This document shows, in pieces, positions 1-8,391 of a stretch of 64,000 nucleotides of DNA (the stretch's first letter is position 1; each line of letters begins with the position of its first letter). Location of the stretch: positions 372,001 through 436,000 of the forward strand of contig NZ_WNXZ01000002.1 in the NCBI RefSeq assembly GCF_009733845.1, written 5' to 3'. The position numbers were made by a program, and so were the translations under genes. Origin of the DNA: Pseudactinotalea terrae (GTDB lineage: Bacteria; Actinomycetota; Actinomycetes; Actinomycetales; Beutenbergiaceae). The notes under the pieces were generated by a model. The model saw only the letters and a list, made by a program, of their open reading frames with translations. It was not told the origin of the DNA and did not search any database.

Positions 1-33
1 AGAAGGTCGGGGGTTCGAATCCCCCTAGCTCCA
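1..33 (+). tRNA. tRNA-Ala, 3' part only
   Basis: Only the 3' end lies in the window. A T-arm with a GGGGG/CCCCC stem around TTCGAAT is followed by TAGCTCC and discriminator A at 33. That 3' acceptor strand pairs with GGGGCTA, the usual 5' end of bacterial tRNA-Ala, allowing one G-U pair. The CCA end is not encoded. The anticodon is outside the window, so the amino acid is inferred from the acceptor stem. Confidence 0.75.
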
Positions 34-38
34 CAACA

Positions 39-77
39 CAGAAGGACCAGGGCACGATTTTCGCCCTGGTCCTTCTG
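39..77 (+). terminator. Stem-loop after tRNA-Ala, copy 1
   Basis: Bases 39-53 (CAGAAGGACCAGGGC) pair perfectly with 63-77 around a 9-base loop that contains TTTT. It begins six bases after the tRNA end. There is no T-tract after the stem, so termination would not be of the classic type. Confidence 0.6.
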
Positions 78-152
78 CGTTGAGAAGGCCAGTGATTCGA
101 GGAGTCCGCCGCAGCGGAGCGAGGACGGCGGGGTCCCCCTAGCTCCACAACA

Positions 153-191
153 CAGAAGGACCAGGGCACGATTTTCGCCCTGGTCCTTCTG
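153..191 (+). terminator. Stem-loop after tRNA-Ala tail, copy 2
   Basis: Exact second copy of the 15-bp stem-loop at 39-77, inside the second tandem unit. It follows a tRNA tail without a tRNA body, so it probably has no terminator job of its own. Confidence 0.5.
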
Positions 192-252
192 CGTTGAGAA
201 GGCCAGTGATTCGAGGAGTCCGCCGCAGCGGAGCGAGGACGGCGGGGTCTCC

Positions 253-1785
253 CTAGCTCAACCGAGCGTGGGACTCGCGACGGAGGAACACTCGGTCGAG
301 GTACGCGCGGACCGCACTGAGGTCGTTCCGAGGCGCCCGCGCTGCGACGTACCCGTCGGGCCGGACGACGACCACGGCGGGTCGCGGCAGTCCGTACGCA
401 CGCGCTGCCGGTGACCCGGCAGGGAGGGGCACGACATGGACGTGCCGGTCGTGGTCTCCGAGTGCGGAGCGGATCTCGTCGTCGGGCACCGCCACGCTGA
501 ACAGGGTGTGTGCGGTGGGATGGAGGAGCTCGTGCACTCGCGTGCCGGTGCTGGCCGGCGTGTCCGGCGCCCGGTCGCCTACAGCTGCCCGGCCTGCCGG
601 CGCCGAGCCCCGGTGGTCGTGGTAGGAGACGTCGAGCTGGGAGATCGCGCGAGTGAGCTTGACCTGCACGGGGCGGCGGGCGAGCAGCAACGGTGCGACG
701 TGACGGCGCGCCGCTGTGACGAGCGGGTGCTTCACCAGCGTCAAGCGGGTCACCCGACGTGTGGCCCTCACCAGTCGTTCGGCGACGGGGGCACGTTCGG
801 AGGCATAGGTGTCCAGCAGCCCGGGATCGGCGGTCCCGGTGATGACCTCGGCCAGCTTCCAGCCCAGGTTGAACGCGTCCTGGATGCCGGTGTTCATGCC
901 CTGGGCGCCGATGACTGAGTGGATGTGTGCGGCGTCCCCGGCGAGGAACACCCGGCCCAGGCGGTGCGAGGCGGCTCGCCGCTGATTGATCCGGAAGAGC
1001 CCGGCCTGTCGCACCTCCTCGATGACGGCGCTGCCCGGGACGGAGTCGCTGATCGACTGCTGCAGCTCTGCGTGCGTGATGCTCCGGTCCTGGCGCCCGG
1101 CGGCGTGCGGTTGGGCGATGGCGACCCGGTGCCAGCCGCCGAGCATCGGGAAGAAGGCGGCGAACCGGCCACGGTTGAGGAACGCGAAGAACTCCTCGGC
1201 AGGGCGGTCCCAGCCGATCCGCAGGTCCGCCACCGCGAAGTTCTCCTCGAAGGCAGAGCCCATGAACTCGACGTCGAGCGCGCGCCGGACCGTGCTGTGC
1301 GCGCCGTCGGCGCCGATGACCCAGTCGAGTATGGCCGTCTCGGCGCTTCCATCAGCACGGGTGAGGACGGCGGTGACGCCATCGGGGGACTGGGTGATGG
1401 AGTCGAGCGCAACGCGCCTCTCGATCCTCACACCCAGGTCGGCCAGCCTGGCCGCGAGGATGGCCTCGGTGTCGTTCTGCGGGATCATGAGCAGATAGGG
1501 GTAGCGCGTCTGAAGACTGTGGAAGTCGGCCCGCAGGATGCGTCGGCCCTCGCTGTAGACGTTGAAACGCTGCGCCCGCAGCCCGTTGTCGAGCAGGGCG
1601 GTGGTGATTCCGTGCCGCTCGTAGAGCTCGAGGGTCCGCGCCTGCATCCCCAGCGCGCGGGTATCGGTGCTGGCAGCCGCAGCCTTGTCGATCACCCTCA
1701 CCGAGATGCCACGGCGAGCGAGCTCCACCGCCAGCGTCAGACCGGTCGGGCCGGCCCCGACGACGAGGACCGTCGCGGCGCTCAT
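253..1785 (-). CDS. FAD-dependent aromatic hydroxylase (MhpA/PHBH family)
   Basis: This 510-residue class A flavin monooxygenase is likely to hydroxylate an aromatic substrate with NAD(P)H and O2; the substrate is unknown. It shows the N-terminal FAD motif VVGAGPTGLTLAVELARRG, a DG motif (VIGADGAHSTVRR, about residue 157), the GD motif (LAGDAAHIHS, about residue 280) and a C-terminal thioredoxin-like tail of about 100 residues, as in MhpA and the antibiotic-tailoring hydroxylases. The ATG at 1785 follows GGGAG and overlaps the stop of the upstream SRPBCC gene (ATGA), so the two are translationally coupled. An in-frame upstream start at 1908 lies inside that gene and is rejected. The stop codon falls in the tRNA-tail repeat. 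Two further members of the family occur at 33333 and 35346. Confidence 0.9.
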   Translation of the reverse strand: MSAATVLVVGAGPTGLTLAVELARRGISVRVIDKAAAASTDTRALGMQARTLELYERHGITTALLDNGLRAQRFNVYSEGRRILRADFHSLQTRYPYLLMIPQNDTEAILAARLADLGVRIERRVALDSITQSPDGVTAVLTRADGSAETAILDWVIGADGAHSTVRRALDVEFMGSAFEENFAVADLRIGWDRPAEEFFAFLNRGRFAAFFPMLGGWHRVAIAQPHAAGRQDRSITHAELQQSISDSVPGSAVIEEVRQAGLFRINQRRAASHRLGRVFLAGDAAHIHSVIGAQGMNTGIQDAFNLGWKLAEVITGTADPGLLDTYASERAPVAERLVRATRRVTRLTLVKHPLVTAARRHVAPLLLARRPVQVKLTRAISQLDVSYHDHRGSAPAGRAAVGDRAPDTPASTGTRVHELLHPTAHTLFSVAVPDDEIRSALGDHDRHVHVVPLPAGSPAARAYGLPRPAVVVVRPDGYVAARAPRNDLSAVRAYLDRVFLRRESHARLS

Positions 1786-2219
1786 CGGTGCTCCCGGGAG
1801 AACATGGACGAGGCGGCACGGGCGAAGGCCAGCGCCTCCTGGTCGACGTAGCGCCTGGCCTTCTTGCCGATCAGTGCCCGGATCGCGACCGCGAGCGGGC
1901 CGTGCCAACCGATGCTGAGCCGGAGGAGCGTTCCCTCACCGTCGGGGAGGAGCTCGTGGGTGGCCACGGTGAGCAGGCCCGGCGTCGATGCCCGCCAGGC
2001 GAAGCTCTCGCCCGGCCGCCAGTCGGTCACCTCGTACGTCGCGGGGACGAGACCAGGTTGGCGCACCCGGAACCGCGATCCCTCCCTGGTGGGCCCCGTG
2101 CAGCCGACGTTCTCCACGTCGTCGACGGTCGGGACAAGCTCGGGCCAGCGTTCCACGTCGCTGACCAGCTGCCACAGCTGCGGCGGTGTCGCCTCGATGC
2201 GGCGGGTCACGGTGATCAT
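1782..2219 (-). CDS. SRPBCC (START-like) family protein
   Basis: This 145-residue protein begins VTRRIEATPPQLWQLVSDVE, has a central GSRFRVRQPG strand, and ends in a helix rich in Ala and Arg, the pattern of SRPBCC ligand-binding proteins and polyketide cyclases. It probably binds a hydrophobic ligand; the enzyme activity, if any, cannot be told. It is the middle gene of a minus-strand trio: 60 bp after the NmrA-like gene and overlapping the monooxygenase start by four bases. The pairing with a flavin hydroxylase suggests both act on one aromatic substrate. Confidence 0.8.
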   Translation of the reverse strand: MITVTRRIEATPPQLWQLVSDVERWPELVPTVDDVENVGCTGPTREGSRFRVRQPGLVPATYEVTDWRPGESFAWRASTPGLLTVATHELLPDGEGTLLRLSIGWHGPLAVAIRALIGKKARRYVDQEALAFARAASSMFSREHR

Positions 2220-2279
2220 CGTTCGACCTTTCCGGTGGGTGGAGTGGTGAGGGGTGCTGGCTCTCGGCGCTCCATCGGC

Positions 2280-3023
2280 TCAGTGCTGCTGGCTCAGCCA
2301 GTCCTCGAACGTGGTCGGCGCGATGCGCGCGCCGTCGCCTGGGAGCAGCACGTCGCCGGCCATCGCGGGGCCGAAGACCCCCGACCACGTGGGCACGAGC
2401 CGCACCGTGCGACCACGGGCCTGGTGCGTGCGCCGCGCCATGTCGACGAGGTCCTGCGTCTGCGGCCCGGCGAGATCGACGTGTCGACCCTGGGGAACGC
2501 CGACGGCGATCTCGGCAAGGATCTTCCCGACGTCGGCCGGTGCGATCGGCTGGACCAGCAATGGTGGGATCGTCGCGACACCGTCGTGCTCGGTCCACGA
2601 CGCCACCATCTCGGCGAAGTCGTGGAACTGCGTAGCCGGGACGATCGTCCACGGCAGCGGACCGGACTCGACCAGTCGCTCCTGCTCGCGCTTGCCGGCG
2701 TAGTGCGCGTTGCCCTCGACCCGGTGGAGGCCAACGATGGTCAGGAGTACGTGGTGCCGGACGCCCGCGCGCTCGCCTGCAGCGAGGAGATTGCGCGTAC
2801 TCGTGCCGAAGCGTCGCACCGCTTCCGCGGAGTCCGCGGCGGTCGCGTTGGTCACGTCGATGATCGCGTCGGCACCACGCAGGGCCTCCTCGAGCCCCGC
2901 TCCGGTGGTCAGATCGATGCCGAGCGAGCGGCTGATCCGCACCACGTCGTGCCCAGCACGTTCGAGTGCGTCGGAAGTTGGGCGGCCGATGTTGCCTGTC
3001 GCTCCCGCGATGGCTATCCGCAT
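2280..3023 (-). CDS. NAD(P)-binding NmrA-like reductase
   Basis: This 247-residue protein has the N-terminal nucleotide-binding motif IAGATGNIGRPTSDAL and the layout of the atypical short-chain dehydrogenase (NmrA/NAD(P)H-binding) group. A Ser-Tyr-Lys triad is not evident, so it may be a sensor or chaperone rather than a reductase. The ATG at 3023 has a good ribosome site (AAGGAG, 6 bases upstream). It is the first gene of the trio that ends with the FAD monooxygenase. The 231 bp upstream (3024-3254) hold nothing I recognise. Confidence 0.8.
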   Translation of the reverse strand: MRIAIAGATGNIGRPTSDALERAGHDVVRISRSLGIDLTTGAGLEEALRGADAIIDVTNATAADSAEAVRRFGTSTRNLLAAGERAGVRHHVLLTIVGLHRVEGNAHYAGKREQERLVESGPLPWTIVPATQFHDFAEMVASWTEHDGVATIPPLLVQPIAPADVGKILAEIAVGVPQGRHVDLAGPQTQDLVDMARRTHQARGRTVRLVPTWSGVFGPAMAGDVLLPGDGARIAPTTFEDWLSQQH

Positions 3024-3254
3024 GGGGATCTCCTTGGTCGTCGGTCAGGACTGGGCGAGCAGCGTCGCCGAGCCCCGGGTGGGTCGATGGGAATCAGGGT
3101 GCGGGACGCACCGATCTCGATGAGTCCCCACGCGGATCGGGCGCCGCCGGCGCTGGTCCCGTGCTCGGCCGCTCGGTGCGGCGCCTGCTCGTCTCCAGCA
3201 GCGCAGATGCCCGTGGGGTCAGCCCGAGCCTGAGCAGGAGCCGCACAGCTCGCT

Positions 3255-3854
3255 TCACGACGCGGTCGTCGAGGAGTCGCACGATCGAGGCGGTCGTTCC
3301 CGGGCGGGAGCCAGTGCCCGTGAGCGGATCGCCCGCAGCCAGACCCGCCGGATCACTCCGCTGCCTGCGCGGATGAGGAACCAGTACACCGCGAAGCGTC
3401 GACGTGCACGCGGGTCGGTCGCGAGCACCCGGGTCTCGGTGGCCAGTACGCCCTCGGTCACCGTGAAGTTGAAGGCGATCTTGACGTAACCCGGCTCGTT
3501 GAACGCACAGAAGGCCTCGAGACTCCGTGGGGTCGTGGGAGAGGGCCCGCGGCGAACCGGCTGGGTGGCGACGACGAGGAGCTCCTCGCCGGTCCGCGCG
3601 ACCTCCTTGAACCCCATGGAGGTGAACCAGCTGAGCACCGGGGCAGCGGACGTCGTGTTCGATCCGGCGATGCCCCGCAGCGTCAGGAGCAGCCGGAATG
3701 CCGGGACCTCGCGCCAGGTCAGGGCGTCGGCGGCGGCCAGCAGTGCGGCGGGTGTCGCGTCGACACGGATGCTGTGGCGAGACCGCGTGTCCCATGCCGG
3801 CACTGCCTCGGCGAGGAGCGTGCCGACGCCGACGCCCTGTCCCGCCGTCGTCAC
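3255..3854 (-). CDS. SRPBCC-like protein of unknown function
   Basis: This 199-residue protein has the pattern HSIRVDATPAAL near the N-terminus and, near the C-terminus, ETRVLATDPRARRRFAVYW followed by RAGSGVIRRVWLRAI. This tail is widespread in actinobacterial SRPBCC-like proteins. The frame is open far upstream only because of high GC. I chose the GTG at 3854 because the similarity starts just after it and because a short leaderless reading frame ends 14 bases upstream (3869), allowing reinitiation. There is no Shine-Dalgarno sequence. Transcription probably starts at the operator at 3988-4003, divergent from the glycosyltransferase at 4125. Confidence 0.65.
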   Translation of the reverse strand: MTTAGQGVGVGTLLAEAVPAWDTRSRHSIRVDATPAALLAAADALTWREVPAFRLLLTLRGIAGSNTTSAAPVLSWFTSMGFKEVARTGEELLVVATQPVRRGPSPTTPRSLEAFCAFNEPGYVKIAFNFTVTEGVLATETRVLATDPRARRRFAVYWFLIRAGSGVIRRVWLRAIRSRALAPARERPPRSCDSSTTAS

Positions 3855-3868
3855 GGGTCCGGGCCGTC

Positions 3869-3988
3869 TCACCGGGCGGCCCGAGTGAGGCCGCGGGTGT
3901 CGGTGCTGTGCCCGGACCGCAGAACGAGGCCGTCCCTCGGCGCGACCGGCAGCCCGGTCGCGTTTCTGTCGCGGTGGGTATCTGGCAT
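3869..3988 (-). CDS. Leaderless 39-residue reading frame
   Basis: The frame begins MPDTHRDRNATG and ends 14 bases before the GTG of the SRPBCC-like gene at 3854. Its ATG lies exactly at the edge of the operator, seven bases after a TACCAT -10 box. This is the same geometry as the two genes at 33318 and 33333 and the small frame at 37731. It resembles no protein I know. It may be a coupling peptide that lets a leaderless mRNA load ribosomes for the next gene. A real protein product is not proven. Confidence 0.45.
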   Translation of the reverse strand: MPDTHRDRNATGLPVAPRDGLVLRSGHSTDTRGLTRAAR

Positions 3989-4003
3989 GTTCCAAATGGT
4001 ACA
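3988..4003. promoter_or_regulatory. Operator/leaderless promoter of the TGTACCAT family
   Basis: TGTTCCAAATGGTACA is an imperfect palindrome. On the minus strand it reads TGTACCAT-TTGGAAC-ATG: a TACCAT -10 box, seven bases, then the ATG of the frame at 3988. On the plus strand a possible -10 box TACGGT at 4013-4018 for the glycosyltransferase would place this site over its -35 region, so one regulator could control both directions. The same motif occurs at 33318-33333 and 37731-37746. Confidence 0.7.
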
Positions 4004-4124
4004 CAACCGCTGTACGGTAGGGAAGGCGTGGTCGTGATCGGACGATGACGACCTGCGCACGTGCCGTGGAGACGAGAGTGCTGTCGGGTGCCGAGCACGC
4101 GGCCCCCGGGCGAGAAGGAGAGAC

Positions 4125-5180
4125 GTGGCTGACTACCTCTTCGCGACCTGGGACGGCGGCGGCAACCAGGCGCCGTCGATCGCCATCGCCCAGGAGCTGC
4201 AGGACCGGGGCCACCAGGTGCGCTTCCTCGGCCTCGCCAGCCAGGTCGGTACCTTTGCGGAAGCGGGCCTGACGCTCGCGCCGTACCCGACAGCCGGTGA
4301 CTTTCGGGTCGGCGTCTCCCCAGCGGCCCTGCTGCGACTGATCAGCAACCGGGCGATGGGGCGCGACGTGGTCGCTGAGCTCGCGCAGCGGCCGGCGGAC
4401 GTCGTCGTCGTGGACACTGTGCTCTTCGGTGTGATGGACGAGCTGCGCAGGGCGAGCCATGCGTACGTGGTGCTGGGGCACACGTTCGACGGCTTCCTGC
4501 GCACCTCCCTGCGCCCAGGCGGTCCGCTGCTGCGTCTGCTCGGGCTGCGCCCCTTCGACCTGCTCGACGCCGCCCGCGTCACCATGGTTGCCTCGGTCGC
4601 CGAGCTCGACGCCGGCCACGGGGACGTCGTGCACGTCGGCCCGGTCAGTCTCGGCGTGCCCGCGGAACCGACAGAACCGCTCGTGCTGGCCAGTCTCAGC
4701 ACCTACGGCTTCCCGGCTCTGGCGCCGACGTGGCAGCGCGTGCTCGACGCTGTCGACGGCATGGCCGTCCGGGTGATAGCGACCACGGGTCCGACTCTCG
4801 ACCCGTCCACTCTCCGGGTGCCTGGGAACGTCGAGGTGCACCGCTGGTTGCGCCACGTCGACGTCCTGCCGCGGGCGTCCGCCGTCGTCGGCCACGGTGG
4901 TCACGGGACCACCATGGTCACGCTCGCGCACGGGGTTCCCCTGCTGGTCCTGCCCCTCGACCCGATGTCCGACCAGCCCTTCGTCGGAGAGATGGTGACC
5001 CGCGCCGGCGTGGGCGCGTCACTGTCGCGGAGGTCGAGCGCGGTGCGGATACGAAGCGCTCTCGAGCAGCTGCTCGCCGACGGCCCGCACTCGCACGCAG
5101 CCGCCGAGCTGGGGGAGCGGGTGCGCCGACTGAACGGACGGCGCGGGGGCGCGGACCTGTTGGAGTCTCTCCTCGGCTGA
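4125..5180 (+). CDS. GT1-family (MGT-like) glycosyltransferase
   Basis: This 351-residue protein is of the macrolide/UDP-glycosyl transferase type. The N-terminal domain begins YLFATWDGGGN and has the acceptor-site helix IAIAQELQDRGHQVRFLG. The C-terminal donor site has the family motif VVGHGGHGTTMVTLAHGVP followed by PLDPMSDQ. The family transfers sugar to hydrophobic acceptors, often drugs or plant and microbial aglycones, and can inactivate macrolides. The length is slightly short of the usual 390-420. The start is GTG at 4125 after GAAGGAGAG. It is divergent from the SRPBCC-like gene across the operator at 3988. The acceptor is unknown. Confidence 0.85.
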   Translation: MADYLFATWDGGGNQAPSIAIAQELQDRGHQVRFLGLASQVGTFAEAGLTLAPYPTAGDFRVGVSPAALLRLISNRAMGRDVVAELAQRPADVVVVDTVLFGVMDELRRASHAYVVLGHTFDGFLRTSLRPGGPLLRLLGLRPFDLLDAARVTMVASVAELDAGHGDVVHVGPVSLGVPAEPTEPLVLASLSTYGFPALAPTWQRVLDAVDGMAVRVIATTGPTLDPSTLRVPGNVEVHRWLRHVDVLPRASAVVGHGGHGTTMVTLAHGVPLLVLPLDPMSDQPFVGEMVTRAGVGASLSRRSSAVRIRSALEQLLADGPHSHAAAELGERVRRLNGRRGGADLLESLLG

Positions 5181-5351
5181 CCGGCAGGGAGCGGCTCGCC
5201 CCGCCCCCTGGCTCGTCACTGTCCCCGAGCAGTCATGGGATGCCGTGGTGGCGATCGAGTCACGCACCATCAGACCCGGCGCCGCCTCACCGTCGAGCGC
5301 CAGCGCAGGACGTCGGCAGGCGACGCCGTCGTCACCACCTAGGTTGGGTTC

Positions 5352-6776
5352 ATGCCGCATCACGACATCGTCATCATCGGGACCGGGTCGGGGAACTCGC
5401 TGGTCACGCCGGAGCTCGAGGGTCTGGACATCGCGATCATCGAGGAGGGGCGCTTCGGTGGGACCTGTCTGAACGTCGGCTGCATCCCGACCAAGATGTT
5501 CGTGCTGCCCGCGGACCGCGTGGTCGAGGCGGCCGACGCCGCGCGCCTGGGTGTCACGTTCGGCGAGCCGACCGTGGACTGGCCCGCGATCCGGGACCGG
5601 ATCTTCGGTCGCATCGACCCGATCGCCGACGGCGGTGAGGCCTACCGGCGCTCGCAGGACTTCGTGACCCTGTACGACCAGAACGCCACGTTCGTGCGGG
5701 AGCGGACGCTGCGACTCGCCGACGGCACCGAGATCAGCGGCGAGACTGTCGTGGTCGCAGCAGGCTCGCGCGCCGCCGTCCTCCCGGAGGTACCCGGACT
5801 CGAGCGGCTCGATCCTGACAACGGCCTCCACAGCTCCGACACGATCATGCGGCTCGAGACGCTGCCGCCCCGGATGCTCGTCCTCGGCGGTGGCTACGTC
5901 GCGTGCGAGATGGCGCACGTGTTCGCAGCCTTCGGTGTTGCGCTCACGCAGGTCCAGCGTTCGGACGTGCTGCTGACCCATGAGGAGCGTTCTGTCTCCC
6001 AGGCCGTCACCGAAGCGGCCCGACGGCGGTTCGACCTTCGCACCTCCACCCACCTTCGCGAGGCCGAGCGCGTGGGTGATGTCTGGCGGGTCACGGTCGA
6101 GGACGAGGCCGGTCAGACCGAGGTCCTCGAGGCCGAGGTGATCCTGCTCGCCGTCGGGCGGGTCGCCAACGGTGACCGCCTCGACGCGCAGAAGGGTGGC
6201 ATGCAGGTCGACGCCGGCGGCTTCGTGGTGGTCGACGACCAGCAGCGCACCACCGCGCCCGGCACCTGGGCGCTCGGGGACGTCTGCTCGCCGTGGCAGC
6301 TCAAGCACGTCGCCAACCACGAGGCGCGGGTGGTGGCGCACAACCTCGCGGTCGCGCTCGGCAAGATCGATGCCGCCCCGCAGACCAGCGACCACCGGTT
6401 CGTGCCGCACGCCGTCTTCGGGCACCCGCAGGTCGCGTCCTTCGGGCCGACCGCCCCGCAGCTCGACGCCGCGGGGATCTCCTACGTCACGAAGACCCAG
6501 CGCTATGGCGACATCGCCTACGGCTGGGCGCTGGAGGACCAGGAAGGGTTCCTGACGGTGCATGCGACGCCGGAGGGCCAGATCCTGGCCGCGGCCTGCG
6601 TCGGCACCATGGCCTCGACGGTGATCCAGCCGCTGATCCAGGGCGCGAGCTTCGGGCAGCACGTGCTGGACATCGCGCGGGGGCAGTACTGGATCCACCC
6701 GGCGCTCGCCGAGGTGGTGGAGAACGCGCTGCTCGGCCTCGAGGTGTCGGCGCCGGCTGGTACCACTGGACCGTGA
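5352..6776 (+). CDS. mtr: Mycothione reductase
   Basis: This 474-residue pyridine nucleotide-disulfide oxidoreductase reduces mycothiol disulfide with NADPH, keeping the cell's main thiol reduced. The FAD motif IIGTGSGNS and the redox-active pair Cys39/Cys44 in GGTCLNVGCIPTK identify the group; GTGSGN in place of the usual GxGxxG, with the early short loop after it, is characteristic of mycothione reductases. A NADPH motif VLGGGYVACEMA follows near residue 179, and the C-terminal dimer domain carries the His-Pro pair (YWIHPALAEVVENAL). A TAGGTT -10 box lies six bases before the ATG, so the transcript is probably leaderless. The next gene overlaps its stop. Confidence 0.93.
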   Translation: MPHHDIVIIGTGSGNSLVTPELEGLDIAIIEEGRFGGTCLNVGCIPTKMFVLPADRVVEAADAARLGVTFGEPTVDWPAIRDRIFGRIDPIADGGEAYRRSQDFVTLYDQNATFVRERTLRLADGTEISGETVVVAAGSRAAVLPEVPGLERLDPDNGLHSSDTIMRLETLPPRMLVLGGGYVACEMAHVFAAFGVALTQVQRSDVLLTHEERSVSQAVTEAARRRFDLRTSTHLREAERVGDVWRVTVEDEAGQTEVLEAEVILLAVGRVANGDRLDAQKGGMQVDAGGFVVVDDQQRTTAPGTWALGDVCSPWQLKHVANHEARVVAHNLAVALGKIDAAPQTSDHRFVPHAVFGHPQVASFGPTAPQLDAAGISYVTKTQRYGDIAYGWALEDQEGFLTVHATPEGQILAAACVGTMASTVIQPLIQGASFGQHVLDIARGQYWIHPALAEVVENALLGLEVSAPAGTTGP

Positions 6777-7135
6777 GCGACCGCCCCGACGTGCCCGAGG
6801 AGATCCTCGACCGGCTCGAGCAGATCATGTCCGGCTTCCCGAAGGCTCGGCGCGAGGATGCGTGGGTCGGGCAACGCTGGCGCGTGGGCACCAGCACGAT
6901 CGCGCACGTCTTCGGCGGCGAGGACCAGCAGTTTCGGATCATGTTCCACGGCGAGCCTGATGAGGTCGCCGCGTTCGAGCACCTCGGCCACCCCTACTTC
7001 CGCGCGGGTTGGGGCGCGAACGTCATCGGGATGATCGTCGACGACGCGACCGATTGGCAGGAGCTCACCGAGCTGCTGACCGACTCCTACCGGGTGCAGG
7101 CCCCGGCCACCCTCGCAGCCCAGCTCAGCTCCTAG
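6773..7135 (+). CDS. MmcQ/YjbR-family protein
   Basis: This 120-residue protein has the MmcQ/YjbR fold pattern: a helix with FPKARRE, then WVGQRWRVGTSTIAHVFGGE, FRIMFHGEPDEV, and a C-terminal DWQELTELLTDSYR helix. The family has a DNA-binding-like double-wing fold and no settled function. The GTG at 6773 overlaps the mtr stop (GTGA), so the two are co-translated. Its stop shares the tetramer CTAG (7132-7135) with the convergent gene. Confidence 0.8.
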   Translation: MSDRPDVPEEILDRLEQIMSGFPKARREDAWVGQRWRVGTSTIAHVFGGEDQQFRIMFHGEPDEVAAFEHLGHPYFRAGWGANVIGMIVDDATDWQELTELLTDSYRVQAPATLAAQLSS

Positions 7136-8316
7136 CAGGTGGCAGGGGTGGTCAACCGGCCACGGGCGGCGGCGGCACCCCCGCGGGACAGTGCACGGGC
7201 GATGCGACCGGCATCGATCCCGAACTCGCGGAACATCCCGCTCATCGGGTTGCTGAAGCCGATGAGGTGCAGCCTGGGCGCGGCCGGTGCGGTGCGAGCG
7301 CCGTGGACGAGCGGTTCTCCACGCCCGTCGAGAACGCCGAGGTGCCCCACCAGTGGCTCGAGCCCGCGCCCGTAGCCGGTCGCGACCACGACGGCGTCGG
7401 GGGTGATGCGACTGGAGTCGGCGAGCGCCACCTCCCGACCGTCGAAACCGGCGACCGCTGCGACCGGTTCGACGTCGCCTGCCCGCAGCGCGGCGACCAG
7501 GCCGACATCGAGGATCGGGATCGCGCCCGCCCGCCCGCGGGTGAACAGACCGCCGACAGGGCGTGGCCATCCCGATGCGCTCAGATCGGGGACAGCGAGC
7601 CGGCGAACGGGTTCGGCGATGGCGTCGGCCGCCGGGGTGGGGACGTAGCGCATCGCCACCGAGATCAGCTGCGTGGGGACCCCGAGCATCGAGCGGGGCA
7701 TCAGGTACGGCGGCCGGCGCACCGCGAGCCGTACTCGCCGCGCCCCGGACTCGGCCAGGTCCACCGCGATCTCCGCGCCGCTGTTCCCAGCCCCCACGAC
7801 GAGCACGTCACGATCCGCGTAGGCAGCGCCGGACCGGTAGTCGCGAGAGTGCGTCACGGAGCCCGTGAATCCGCCCTGCCCGGGCCAGTCCGGGATCCTC
7901 GGGACCGCGTTGTAGCCGGTAGCGACCACCACGGCTCCCGCCTCGAGATCGCCCTGCGGGGAGCGCAGCACCCAGCCGCGCCCGCCCGGGTCAGGGTCTA
8001 CCCGCCGGACCTCGACGCCGCTACGGACCTCCAGATCGTGGTGAGCCGCGTACTCCTCGAGGTAGCGCACGACGTCGTCACGGGCGGGCCAGCGACCGAC
8101 CCGTCTCGGGAAGGGCAGTCCCGGGAGGCCTGAGAGCCATCGTGCCGTGTGCAGGTGCAGCCGGTCGTAGTGCGCCCGCCAGCTCGTCCCCACCCCCTCG
8201 CCGCGCTCCAGCACCACGGGCGCGAGCCCTGCAGCGCTGAGCGCCGCAGCCGCGGCGAGCCCCGCCGGACCACCACCGATCACGGCGACCGGGAAGCGCC
8301 GTCGCACCCTGTCCAC
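7132..8316 (-). CDS. Flavin-containing monooxygenase-like oxidoreductase
   Basis: A 394-residue FAD/NADPH enzyme of the FMO/YUCCA type. The FAD motif is VIGGGPAGLAAAAALSAAG at the N-terminus, the NADPH motif is VLVVGAGNSGAEIAVDLAE near the middle, and ATGY motifs (VVATGYN, VVATGYGRG) end each half. Members oxygenate N or S atoms of small molecules. I prefer the GTG at 8316 because a TACCGT -10 box lies seven bases before it; a GTG three codons upstream (8325) is the alternative. The stop overlaps the convergent YjbR-like gene in CTAG. Confidence 0.85.
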   Translation of the reverse strand: MDRVRRRFPVAVIGGGPAGLAAAAALSAAGLAPVVLERGEGVGTSWRAHYDRLHLHTARWLSGLPGLPFPRRVGRWPARDDVVRYLEEYAAHHDLEVRSGVEVRRVDPDPGGRGWVLRSPQGDLEAGAVVVATGYNAVPRIPDWPGQGGFTGSVTHSRDYRSGAAYADRDVLVVGAGNSGAEIAVDLAESGARRVRLAVRRPPYLMPRSMLGVPTQLISVAMRYVPTPAADAIAEPVRRLAVPDLSASGWPRPVGGLFTRGRAGAIPILDVGLVAALRAGDVEPVAAVAGFDGREVALADSSRITPDAVVVATGYGRGLEPLVGHLGVLDGRGEPLVHGARTAPAAPRLHLIGFSNPMSGMFREFGIDAGRIARALSRGGAAAARGRLTTPATC

Positions 8317-8391
8317 GAGCCGCACGGTACTCCGCGAGGCGGGGTCGCGGACCGGTACGGCGCTGCGGACGAGCCGCCGTCAGCGACCGGT

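Larger units (their letters stand above)
20..259 (+). repeat. 114-bp tandem repeat carrying the tRNA-Ala tail
   Basis: Positions 20-134 and 134-248 repeat with a period of 114 bp and look identical; a third partial copy runs to about 259 with one mismatch. Each unit holds the last bases of the tRNA-Ala (CCCCCTAGCTCCA), a 15-bp stem-loop, and a GC-rich imperfect palindrome (CCGCCG ... CGGCGG). The third copy supplies the stop codon of the monooxygenase gene ending at 253. Duplicated tRNA 3' ends are typical of integration sites, but no integrase is visible here. Confidence 0.85.

Noticed and set aside
1-260. CRISPR array at the tandem repeat
   Set aside because: Only two and a part copies with a 114-bp period and no unique spacers; each unit is a tRNA tail with a hairpin. 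No cas gene is present in the window.
1786-1908. A 41-residue N-terminal extension of the first FAD monooxygenase
   Set aside because: It runs inside the SRPBCC gene; the FAD motif normally begins within a few residues of the start, as with the ATG at 1785, which has a ribosome site.
253-5180. A polyketide biosynthetic cluster
   Set aside because: Hydroxylase, cyclase-like and glycosyltransferase genes recall tailoring enzymes, but no synthase, carrier protein or exporter is seen in the window.
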